Of a stretch of DNA of 64,000 bases, positions 8,839-17,443 are shown piece after piece. Under the pieces are notes generated by a model. It was not told the origin of the DNA. It saw nothing but the letters and a program-made list of their open reading frames with translations, and searched no databases. Made by a program: the position numbers and the translations under genes. Source of the DNA: a marine bacterium B5-7 (GTDB taxonomy: Bacteria > Pseudomonadota > Gammaproteobacteria > Arenicellales > CAJQKF01); the NCBI GenBank assembly GCA_021604525.1, contig BQJD01000004.1, positions 124,001 to 188,000 on the forward strand, written 5' to 3'. Each line of letters begins with the position of its first letter. The stretch's first letter is position 1.

Positions 8839-11052
8839 CTACGGAATAGTGTGCGCGCCGTCGCCGCACGATCCTGGTACGAAGCGCACCGGATCCACCT
8901 GGGCAGGTATGGTGAGATCGGCAGAGAAATCTCCTTCATTTACAGAGCCATAAACTATGGCGTAGTCATTGAGAATATCCGGCCATAGTTCGCGAGTGTC
9001 GTCGGTCAGCGTGTCTGGATCTATCGTCCGCGCCAACAGCAGGTTCTCGGCACCCATGGAAGCGGACAACAGTTGGTTCAATCGCCATAAATCGTATTCG
9101 AGTGTCGGGTTAAAGTACAAAGATCGTATGACGTTATCGCTTTTATCAAGCAACACGGCGAACACGCCATGTTCCGGCACCTTACTTAAACGTACGCCAC
9201 GATGATAAAACTGCGTCGACAGATTCTGATCACCCCAAACCAAGTCAAGGCCTCCGGATATGGAATCAATTTTTACCTCAGCAGCGAGATCACATACCTG
9301 ATTCTCGTTAACTGTAGGACTACTCGTATAAGTTGCATGCAGGTTGATAAGTGTCTTAAGGACACGGCGCTTGTCGCATGGATCGAGCGGGAGGCCGACC
9401 GGTCCGTCGGTCACGCTGCGGGTGCATTCGCCATTTCTGTTATGGATGACCTTTCCGTTGTCATAATCCACACGCCGGGTAACGATGTAGTTTGAACGCG
9501 GTGGTCGTGAAAGCAATGATTGCGACAGAATGAATTGGGCATTGTGTTGAATACCCAGCAGATCGAGTAGGGTCGCTACCGTGTCGATACTACTGCCCTG
9601 GATATCTTCAGGCACGTCATCGAGCTTTGCATCGATGGTTTCGGGTGCGGCCACCAGGGTGAATACGCGTCGATCCATGACATTGTCATCGAACAGTCGC
9701 TTCATGTCGGGATTTTCAAACACCCCATGATCGCCTTGTATGAAAAGCACGCTATCGTCGAGCAGGCCGTGTTTTTCCAGGCGCTTGATGAATTGACCGA
9801 GCAGATAATCGGTACAGTGGATGGCATTCAAGAACTTGCGATTCTCATCAGGTGTGTATTGTGGGCAGCCGTCGTAGGTGAATCCCGGCAAATGCGTGCC
9901 AAGGGTCAATAGCGTGACATTAAAGGGTGTCTTAAGCGCGTGTCGCTTGCTGATGATCTTGAATGCGTTATCGAACAATTCCGTATCGGCCAGTCCCCAG
10001 TTGCCAATCGCTTCGTAGTCGAGGCGATCCCAGTATTCCCAGCCGAGCAGTTCGTCATAGCCGTGTTCAGCAAGGAATGGGCCCTTGCCGGCAAAGTCGA
10101 GTTCAGCACCGCCTAAATAAATCTGCCAGTAGCCGGCCGCTTTGAGAATATCGCCGAGACAGGGTAGTGCTGATAGACGACCGCTGGCAGTGATCAGGGA
10201 GTTGTTAGCCAGCTCCATGTTCATCAGGGTACCGCACTGCGAATTGGCCATTCCCTCGATAGTCAGATAGGCCGATGAATGGATCTGGCTGAAATGCCTG
10301 AAGCGGGATTTCAGTTTCGATATTTCAGGGGTGAGACCAAGGTAGTGCGTATTATTTGTCAGTATCTCATTAAACGATTCGAGATAAATCATGATCAGGT
10401 TTGGCGCTGGTTGTGGCGCAGTTGCAGTGATCATGTGTCTGTCGGAAGGAATCGGGACAGCTCGTCGAAGCGGACCGAGGATCGTTGAAGCCATCTCACG
10501 GATTGCATCATTTGATGCCAGATTGGCATCGTCGATTGGCATGTTGTAGTTTACGTACGCTTCAACCAGTGCGATTTCCGGTGATGATTTCGCGCCAGTG
10601 TAGATTAGTGTTGCGGCGATGATGAACAATGCCACGGATAGACGACCTTCTACGCCTGCTGAACGCTTGATCAGCCGGGACGAAATCAGTGCTGTAATGC
10701 CGATGGCAATCGTTGCCAGAATGAGTTCACGGAGGTATTCGAAAAAACCGATTCGAACCGATGTCGAGTTGATATGGGTAATGAATTCTGCGGTAAATCC
10801 TTTACCGGAAAAATCGTACACCATGAGTAGTACAACTCGAATGACGAGGCAAATTAGCAGCAATGCAGATGTCACGCGCACGGCCACTACCACGTTGCTG
10901 GTGCGCAGTCGACTTGCAATGAGGTACAGGAATAACGCAAGCCCAACGGACGACGCCAGCATTGCCGGAACATCGAACACCGCTCCGTTTCGCATCAGCA
11001 GCGAAACCATGGGCAGGATGATGACCGTGGTTAGAAATAGAAAAAGCAGCAT
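8839..11052 (-). CDS. LtaS/sulfatase-fold membrane phosphotransferase-like protein
   Basis: Membrane protein of 737 aa from the LTA-synthase/phosphoglycerol-transferase group of the alkaline-phosphatase superfamily. The first 155 residues hold about five hydrophobic segments (near 1-20, 30-47, 57-78, 108-125, 138-153), then a large extracytoplasmic domain. NLIMIYLESFNE (about 218-229) supplies a metal-binding Glu, SSAYLTIEGMANSQCG (about 259-274) contains the likely nucleophile Thr264, and VLFIQGDHG carries the Asp-His metal ligands. In Gram-negatives such enzymes add phosphoglycerol or phosphoethanolamine groups to envelope glycans. The C-terminal 200 residues after the catalytic core are not recognised. 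Substrate unknown. Confidence 0.83.
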   Translation of the reverse strand: MLLFLFLTTVIILPMVSLLMRNGAVFDVPAMLASSVGLALFLYLIASRLRTSNVVVAVRVTSALLLICLVIRVVLLMVYDFSGKGFTAEFITHINSTSVRIGFFEYLRELILATIAIGITALISSRLIKRSAGVEGRLSVALFIIAATLIYTGAKSSPEIALVEAYVNYNMPIDDANLASNDAIREMASTILGPLRRAVPIPSDRHMITATAPQPAPNLIMIYLESFNEILTNNTHYLGLTPEISKLKSRFRHFSQIHSSAYLTIEGMANSQCGTLMNMELANNSLITASGRLSALPCLGDILKAAGYWQIYLGGAELDFAGKGPFLAEHGYDELLGWEYWDRLDYEAIGNWGLADTELFDNAFKIISKRHALKTPFNVTLLTLGTHLPGFTYDGCPQYTPDENRKFLNAIHCTDYLLGQFIKRLEKHGLLDDSVLFIQGDHGVFENPDMKRLFDDNVMDRRVFTLVAAPETIDAKLDDVPEDIQGSSIDTVATLLDLLGIQHNAQFILSQSLLSRPPRSNYIVTRRVDYDNGKVIHNRNGECTRSVTDGPVGLPLDPCDKRRVLKTLINLHATYTSSPTVNENQVCDLAAEVKIDSISGGLDLVWGDQNLSTQFYHRGVRLSKVPEHGVFAVLLDKSDNVIRSLYFNPTLEYDLWRLNQLLSASMGAENLLLARTIDPDTLTDDTRELWPDILNDYAIVYGSVNEGDFSADLTIPAQVDPVRFVPGSCGDGAHTIP

Positions 11053-11245
11053 CGAAGATCGAATACTAAAAAACGAAAATTTTATGGCGAGCGAATATTT
11101 CCGTGGCTATCTCGCCCGATCGATACCAGAAATTCCCCATATAAAGATTCAGATAGGGAGTCCGTCGACTGGTCCTGGCAGATTGTAACGCTGTTTGCTT
11201 ATTTCAGATAAGGTCAGCAATCCGAATCGAGTCTGGCGAGGTGGA

Positions 11246-12376
11246 TCAGTGATCAAGGTAGAGATAATTCTGCCAACTCTTCATCCTCAGAAGCACTTTA
11301 CGCATAATCGACAGGTGGTGCATGCTGTCGGAATAAACGGCAACTTCAGCGTTGCTGCCGTCAGGTAAATCGTAGGCGGACATGTCATCCAACACTCGAA
11401 GCTTTACCTGGACTCTACCGGTTCGGGAAAAGAAATCCGTGCCGATGGCAGTTCCGCTGGCCTGTACCGCGTTTTCGCCGATGATTGGCAGGACTTCAAC
11501 AACCTCCCCTTTGAAGATGCGGCCTGGTAATGCCGGAAACATGAATTCGGCTTCAAATCCGGGTTTTAATCGTTGTGATGAGTTCTGCCGGAATGCAGCG
11601 AAGTAAAATCTTTCCTCATCGTGCACAAACAGCATCACCGGTCGAAGCGGCAGCGGCACTGCCATCATCCCGGGACGCAGCGCAACCTGGGTAACATAGC
11701 CGTCGGTAGGGGCACGCACCACGGTTTCTTCCAGATTGAACTCGGCGTTTTTCAGTTCTGCCTTTATTCCGGCAACGACTGGATCATCGCCTTCGAATTC
11801 TGAATCACTTGCCTGTTTCGACTGCCTTTCCGCGGCAAGCGCTGCCTCATAAGCTGATTGGGCTGCCAACGCCTGTTGTTGACGATTCTCGAATTGTTGC
11901 TCCGATACAGCACCGCCCTTGAAAGCTTGCTCATAACGTTCGAGTTCGCGTTTGGCACGATCCATCTGCGCCTCGGCCTGAAGACGATTGGAGGTGGCGA
12001 TTTCGACACCCGTATCGAGTTGCTCGTCACCCGATTGTGCATTTTCAAGGGCAGCGCGAAGTCGCGATACCTCGGCCGCATATTTCACTGGCTCGATGAT
12101 GAACAGTGGGTCACCCTGTTTTATCGGCTGATTCACCTTGACCGGAACCTCGATCACGCGTCCCTGTACTGTCGGGACGATGGGTGTGGTGACATATACG
12201 TTGCTGGCCAACGGTGTAAACGGGTGGTTGTAGTTCATCAACAGGATGAGACTCGATATCAGCACAACACCGCCCAACACGGCTGTTGGTATGGTCCACT
12301 TGTTGAGGGGGATCTTGAAAATCCGAAACACGAATATGCACAACGCCGCGTAAGTGAGTATCAGCAGAAAATCCAT
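11246..12376 (-). CDS. HlyD-family membrane-fusion protein (YiaV-like)
   Basis: Periplasmic adaptor anchored by one N-terminal transmembrane segment (about residues 3-46, with a second hydrophobic stretch). It has a biotinyl-lipoyl-like half near residues 70-95, a long alpha-helical hairpin (about 95-205, rich in Ala, Glu, Gln), then the second lipoyl half VRAPTDGYVTQVALRPG and a beta-barrel. At 376 aa it matches E. coli YiaV. It overlaps the preceding DUF3302 gene by one base (TAATG), the same pairing as E. coli yiaW-yiaV. No transporter or outer-membrane partner is adjacent, so the exported cargo is unknown. Confidence 0.88.
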   Translation of the reverse strand: MDFLLILTYAALCIFVFRIFKIPLNKWTIPTAVLGGVVLISSLILLMNYNHPFTPLASNVYVTTPIVPTVQGRVIEVPVKVNQPIKQGDPLFIIEPVKYAAEVSRLRAALENAQSGDEQLDTGVEIATSNRLQAEAQMDRAKRELERYEQAFKGGAVSEQQFENRQQQALAAQSAYEAALAAERQSKQASDSEFEGDDPVVAGIKAELKNAEFNLEETVVRAPTDGYVTQVALRPGMMAVPLPLRPVMLFVHDEERFYFAAFRQNSSQRLKPGFEAEFMFPALPGRIFKGEVVEVLPIIGENAVQASGTAIGTDFFSRTGRVQVKLRVLDDMSAYDLPDGSNAEVAVYSDSMHHLSIMRKVLLRMKSWQNYLYLDH

Positions 12377-12759
12377 TATCGTGACTCCGGCGTCAATGAA
12401 TCAGTGTCTGTGGGCTCGACGGCTGCATTGATATTTTCGGCGTTGATCCGGGATTCCAGATCATTAATACGGTCTGTCATCAGGGTAAATTTGTGCTCGA
12501 GGTCATGTTGCTCCATTTCAAGTTGCTCGAATCCCCAACCACGGTCCTCACGCCATAGCGTTGCCCATATCCACAGGAAAGGCCAGAGGATGTGGAGTGT
12601 GAATAGGCTGATCCAGCCAGCTACATGGATCGCATCCTGGTGAGGATGATTTCTTCGGCAGGCGATGAGGTAGGGGATGTCATGAATGGCTATGATTCCG
12701 TAGAACAATACGACCACTACAAAGATCAGCAGAAAAAGAGAGAAATAATCGAGAAACAT
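12376..12759 (-). CDS. DUF3302 inner-membrane protein (YiaW-like)
   Basis: Small membrane protein (127 aa). A transmembrane helix covers residues 2-25, the conserved DUF3302 block AIHDIPYLIACRRNHPHQDA follows, and a second helix lies near 46-67 before the WREDRGWGFE motif. The C-terminal third is polar and probably forms a short coiled coil. Its stop overlaps the start of the HlyD-family gene by one base, so the two are translationally coupled. The molecular role of DUF3302 is not known; the conserved pairing with YiaV implies a joint envelope function. Confidence 0.87.
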   Translation of the reverse strand: MFLDYFSLFLLIFVVVVLFYGIIAIHDIPYLIACRRNHPHQDAIHVAGWISLFTLHILWPFLWIWATLWREDRGWGFEQLEMEQHDLEHKFTLMTDRINDLESRINAENINAAVEPTDTDSLTPESR

Positions 12760-12957
12760 GAACGTTACTGGCCGCTGTTGTCAGCGTTCTCACAGGTTAT
12801 AAGCTGGCCGATGAATATAATCCGAATCGGTTTTTCGATCCAGTAAGCATGAGATTTGTGACAACGTTTATTGCGTTTCGCAATTCCAAGGTGCGTGTTG
12901 GAAAACAGTGTGTTGAAATAACTGACAGTGCAGGGCAAATCGAATACCTCGCCGCCA

Positions 12958-15132
12958 TTATTTTCTTGTCATCAAAGTGACACCGGTCCAGTCGGTCGGC
13001 GGTGGATTCTTTTGATGTTCGGTAACGCGTTTCTTGTAAATGAGTGCAACCGGGTCATGCGGGTAGCGTTCCAGAAAGGCATCCAGCGCCTTCATTGCTT
13101 CGTTCCATTGCCTGTCAAGATAGCTTTGATGGATGCGCTCCCAATGCCGGCATTTTTCAATATCAGCATCAAGATCTTCCTGCGTTGTTAGTGCGTTTTG
13201 ACTGATTGAAATCTCACCAACGAGTTCGTGGATGAGTACCGGATGCTCGAACCCTTTTGGCGATACCATGTCGACGACGCGAAACAGAAACTCCGGCCCG
13301 ACAGCTTGCCGCACCGCATCGCTGACCAGAATTTGTGTGCCATAGTAACGATTCAATCCTTCGAGTCGCGCGGCCAGATTTACGGTCGCACCAATAGCGG
13401 TATAGTTCATCCGGTCGGTACTGCCAACGTTGCCGACGACTGCCTGACCGGAATTCAAGCCGAAGTAGGTTGTTAAAATATCTTCCCCTTTTGCTTGCCA
13501 GGCAGCGTTGAGCCTCTTATTGGCGGCGACGCAGGCAAGAATCGCCCTGCAGGCGGCTGCGGCGTGACCATCGATTCGAGAGGGTGCGTTCCACAGTGCC
13601 ATGATGGAGTCGCCAATGTATTTGTCGACAGTTGCGCCGTTGTTCATTAACTGAGTGGTCAACTCTTCAAAGTAACCAGACAGTTTTAACATCAAGGCTT
13701 CCGGTTCAATATTTTCAGAGAAATCGGTAAAACCGGCGATATCGCTGAACATGACGCTGATCTCGCATCGGTGACCCCCGAGCACCGGTGATTCGTTGCG
13801 ACGGATCATTTGCCGAACGAGGGTTTTGGGAACGTAAATTTGAAAGGTGCTTAAGGCCGACTGCATACGATCGACAGTTGTTGAAAGTTTATTGATTTCG
13901 CGAATTCGTGACTTGATCTGTTCAGTGGATTCAAAATTGAATCGACGGATGTTGTCGGCCTTTTCGGCGATTTGATTAAGCGGTTTTGATATCGTTCGCG
14001 ACAGTATCCAGATCGGCGGAATAAATAACAGGATAACGATCAGCGAGATGATGAGGTTACGGTTGAATCGCTCGGTGACATGGCCGGTAAAACGGTTTTC
14101 CGGAACAGCAATGGCGACGACAAATTCACGCCCGGTTCCAAGCGGAACCATCATGGTTTCGATCAGATAGCGAATGCCTGTGTATTCGATTACCGTTTCC
14201 CGAGTCGATGATTTGTCTAACAGGTAGACATCGATCAAGTCATCGAGCACATCGCGCTTTACCGGATCCCCAATGGACGTAGTGGTTTCCATATCGGAAT
14301 CCGAACGTGCAATGACTTCACCGTTTTTTTCAAGAATGGCTATCAGGCCATCTGATGCCAGCGGTTCGTTGGCAAGAAAATTGGACAGCGCTGATAGCGA
14401 CACATCGATGCCGAGAACTGTGCCGTTGTGATTGGATATGGGAACGGCAATCGTAAAACCAGGCTTGCCTGTGGATTCAAACGAATACACATCGGTTCGA
14501 AGTGGTGAGTCTTTGCCGATTGTGTTTTGATACCAGGGGCGGTCGCGTGGATCCAGTTTTGGATTGGGTTCGTCGCGGCGTGATATCTCTTTGCCATCGG
14601 TGTCGAGATATCTCCACAACTGATGCGCAGGCGCATCGTCTGGACGTAACACGTAACGTGTGGCAAAGCGCGCCTCACCGGGTGCATTCAAGCTACTACG
14701 CAAAGCCGGATCAAGTGCGCCGAATCCAAAGACCTGAAAAAACTCACCATTTTCATAGCCAAAATACATGGATGAGATTTGTGGGAATTCACTAATCAGG
14801 AATCGAAATCGCTCCTCGGAGGGATGCCCTGCTTGAGTCAGTGGTTCCCCGGTCTCTCGCCAACCGGACGCGCTGCGGGCGATGACGTCGATAGGCGTTA
14901 CCAGGCGTTCGACTTTCAGGCTGATCGTTTGCCCGGCACGAGTCATCACGTCTGCAGCGACCGCTCGGCCCACCTGGTGTGCACTTCTGACGCTGTTGAA
15001 AATCAGAATTGCGGCGAGGGTGAAGGCAATTGCCGAGATGGCGATGAAAATGCTAATAACAATGGGAATCGTGCGGCCCCGTTTCGAAGGCGTGACGACA
15101 TCATTACCAGTCGATTGGGTTGGTGTAGTCAA
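12958..15132 (-). CDS. class III adenylate/guanylate cyclase with extracytoplasmic Cache sensor
   Basis: Membrane receptor cyclase of 724 aa. It has a transmembrane helix at about 22-46, an extracytoplasmic double-Cache-like sensor (about 50-330), a second helix at about 345-370, a HAMP linker, and the catalytic CHD domain (about 470-640). Metal-binding aspartates are in VMFSDIAGF and YIGDSIMA; the base-recognition Lys is in TVDKYIGD, paired with Thr in MNYTAIGATVNLAARLE, which favours ATP over GTP. The C-terminal tail with WERIHQSYLDRQWNEA and PHDPVALIYKKR is common in this cyclase type. It would turn an external ligand into cAMP. The ligand is unknown, and adjacent genes give no effector. 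Confidence 0.92.
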   Translation of the reverse strand: MTTPTQSTGNDVVTPSKRGRTIPIVISIFIAISAIAFTLAAILIFNSVRSAHQVGRAVAADVMTRAGQTISLKVERLVTPIDVIARSASGWRETGEPLTQAGHPSEERFRFLISEFPQISSMYFGYENGEFFQVFGFGALDPALRSSLNAPGEARFATRYVLRPDDAPAHQLWRYLDTDGKEISRRDEPNPKLDPRDRPWYQNTIGKDSPLRTDVYSFESTGKPGFTIAVPISNHNGTVLGIDVSLSALSNFLANEPLASDGLIAILEKNGEVIARSDSDMETTTSIGDPVKRDVLDDLIDVYLLDKSSTRETVIEYTGIRYLIETMMVPLGTGREFVVAIAVPENRFTGHVTERFNRNLIISLIVILLFIPPIWILSRTISKPLNQIAEKADNIRRFNFESTEQIKSRIREINKLSTTVDRMQSALSTFQIYVPKTLVRQMIRRNESPVLGGHRCEISVMFSDIAGFTDFSENIEPEALMLKLSGYFEELTTQLMNNGATVDKYIGDSIMALWNAPSRIDGHAAAACRAILACVAANKRLNAAWQAKGEDILTTYFGLNSGQAVVGNVGSTDRMNYTAIGATVNLAARLEGLNRYYGTQILVSDAVRQAVGPEFLFRVVDMVSPKGFEHPVLIHELVGEISISQNALTTQEDLDADIEKCRHWERIHQSYLDRQWNEAMKALDAFLERYPHDPVALIYKKRVTEHQKNPPPTDWTGVTLMTRK

Positions 15133-15384
15133 ATGCTTATTAAACTAGCGAACGCATCTTGCCGCGCCGTTTATACACGTCGATAAATTTATCATTATCC
15201 GGTTATTGTAAACCGTTTCGGTGTGTACGCGGATCGAATTGCAACGTCGTAAAGTGGATCATCAGCGTCGCGAAGCAATAAGGCATAATGGCTGAGCGCT
15301 ATCGCACAGGGGCAATTCCTTTGCTACCTTAGAACCGATCTGGCTAGCGATTGCTCTCCACCATCATATTCACTCGGTAAAACC

Positions 15385-17424
15385 ATGAACCCGGAAGATC
15401 CCTTGCTGACGCCGTACCAGCTCAAGCACTTGACGCTCAAGAATCGCTTGATGATCACCTCGCATGAACCGGCCTATTCCGAAGATGGCATGCCCAAGGA
15501 TCGTTACCGCTTGTATCACGTTGAGCGCGCACGCGGCGGTGTGGCCCTGACCATGACGGCAGGGTCGGCTGTGGTGTCGCCGGATTCACCGCCGGCTTTT
15601 GGTAACCTGCTTGCCTACAAGGATGAGATCGTGCCCTGGCTGCGTGCATTAAGCGATGAATGTCACGCTTTGGGTACGGCGGTTATGATTCAGCTTACCC
15701 ATTTAGGTCGGCGTAGCAGCTTCAAGACCGCCGACTGGTTGCCGGTGGTTGCACCTTCGCTGCTGCGAGAAAGCGCTCATCGAAGTTTTCCGAAAATTGC
15801 CGAAGATTTTGATCTCGAACGCATCGCCGGCGACTACGCCGCCGCTGCTGCGCGGATGCAGTCGGCGGGACTGGATGGGATCGAAATCGAGTTGTACGGT
15901 CATCTCATTGATCAGTTTTTATCGCCCGCAACCAATCAGCGCGATGATGACTTTGGTGGTTCATTGGACAATCGCATGCGGTTCGCGCAAATGGTGTTTA
16001 ATGCGATTCGCAGTGCAGTGGGCGAGACGTTTATTGTGGGTGCGCGACTGGTCATGGACGAGAGCCTGCATGTCGGACTGTCAGCCGCTGACGGCATGGC
16101 CATTGCACGTAAACTGAAGGATCACGGCGGTGTCGATTTTCTGAATGTTATTCGCGGTCATATCGATACCGATGCCGCCTTGAGTGACGTGATCCCGATA
16201 CAGGGTACGCCGTCAGCGCCGCATCTCGACTTCGCCGGTGATATACGACGTTTGAGTGGCTTTCCGGTTTTCCACGCGGCACGCATAGCCGATGTGGCAA
16301 CTGCTCGTCATGCCGTTGCCGAAGGCAAGCTGGACATGGTTGGCATGACCCGGGCGCACATTGCCGATCCACATATCGTGCACAAGGTCATGGAAGGTCG
16401 GGAACATGAAATCAGGCCGTGCGTCGGCGCGACGTATTGCCTTGATCGTCTGTACGAAGGTGGTGAGGCGTTATGTATTCATAATCCAGCCAGTGGACGT
16501 GAGGCGACAATGCCACATGTCCTGTCGCCAGTGGCAACCCCTAAAAGGGTCGTGGTCGTTGGCGCAGGACCGGCCGGGCTCGAGGCCGCGCGAGTAGCCG
16601 CTGAGCGTGGTCATGATGTTGTGGTTTTCGAGGCGGCGGCGGATGCAGGGGGACAGGTCAGGCTGGCCGCGCGCAGTCGTCGGCGTGCCGAGTTGATGGG
16701 GATAATCGACTGGCGTTTGCAGTGTTGTGAAGCAGCCGGTGTGTTGTTTCATTTTAATACGCTGGCTGAGGAAACCGATGTCATGGCCGCCTCGCCCGAT
16801 GTCGTCATCATCGCAACCGGCGGCCTGCCCAATACATCGATTCTCAAGGCGGGGGAGGATTATGTGGTCAGTTCGTGGGATATCTTATCGGGCGACGTAA
16901 AGCCAAAAGAAAATGTACTGCTGTATGACGATAATGGCGATCATCCCGGTATGCAGGCAGCCGAATTCATTGCTGAACAGGGTAGTCATCTTGAAATCGT
17001 CACACCCGAACGGTTTTTTGCGCCGGAAGTAGGCGGGCTCAACCATGTTGCCTATGCCCGGTGTTTCCAGGCCCATGGTGTAGCGATCACCATCAATCGA
17101 CGACTCGTGTCGGTTAGCCGGCAAGATGATCATCTTGCGGCGCATCTTGGCAGTGACTACGGTGATTTCAATGACACCCGGCAAGTGGATCAGGTAGTTG
17201 TCGAACACGGCACGTACCCGCTCGACGAATTGTATTTTGATCTTAAAGAAAATTCGCTCAACCGTGGCGAAGTTGATATAGACGCACTGCTGGCTGGAAA
17301 AGAACAAAGCCTCGTTCGAAACCACGATGGTAAATATCGGCTATATCGCATCGGCGATGCAGTGGCGAGTCGCAACATTCACGCGGCGATATATGATGCC
17401 CTGCGTCTTGTAAAAGACATTTGA
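15385..17424 (+). CDS. Old Yellow Enzyme/trimethylamine-dehydrogenase-type flavoenzyme (1)
   Basis: Two-module flavoenzyme of 679 aa. An N-terminal FMN TIM barrel (about 1-370) contains the HLGRR and DGIEIELYGHLIDQF blocks, and a C-terminal Rossmann NAD(P)/FAD module begins RVVVVGAGPAGLEAARVAAE near residue 389. The 4Fe-4S motif is altered: the first part reads CVGATYC, so the second ligand position of the usual CxxCxxxC/CxxCxxC pattern is Ala, with the last Cys in EGGEALCIHN. Relatives include 2,4-dienoyl-CoA reductase, trimethylamine dehydrogenase and N-methylproline/dimethylglycine demethylases; the overall look is closest to the demethylase-like group. A second paralogue follows after 19 nt, so they are cotranscribed. 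Confidence 0.85.
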   Translation: MNPEDPLLTPYQLKHLTLKNRLMITSHEPAYSEDGMPKDRYRLYHVERARGGVALTMTAGSAVVSPDSPPAFGNLLAYKDEIVPWLRALSDECHALGTAVMIQLTHLGRRSSFKTADWLPVVAPSLLRESAHRSFPKIAEDFDLERIAGDYAAAAARMQSAGLDGIEIELYGHLIDQFLSPATNQRDDDFGGSLDNRMRFAQMVFNAIRSAVGETFIVGARLVMDESLHVGLSAADGMAIARKLKDHGGVDFLNVIRGHIDTDAALSDVIPIQGTPSAPHLDFAGDIRRLSGFPVFHAARIADVATARHAVAEGKLDMVGMTRAHIADPHIVHKVMEGREHEIRPCVGATYCLDRLYEGGEALCIHNPASGREATMPHVLSPVATPKRVVVVGAGPAGLEAARVAAERGHDVVVFEAAADAGGQVRLAARSRRRAELMGIIDWRLQCCEAAGVLFHFNTLAEETDVMAASPDVVIIATGGLPNTSILKAGEDYVVSSWDILSGDVKPKENVLLYDDNGDHPGMQAAEFIAEQGSHLEIVTPERFFAPEVGGLNHVAYARCFQAHGVAITINRRLVSVSRQDDHLAAHLGSDYGDFNDTRQVDQVVVEHGTYPLDELYFDLKENSLNRGEVDIDALLAGKEQSLVRNHDGKYRLYRIGDAVASRNIHAAIYDALRLVKDI

Positions 17425-17443
17425 GTCTATATAGGTCGGGAAC

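Noticed and set aside
5474-8840. Integrative element bounded by a duplicated tRNA-Met 3' end
   Set aside because: I looked for a second copy of the T-arm/acceptor end downstream and saw none; no integrase gene is present.
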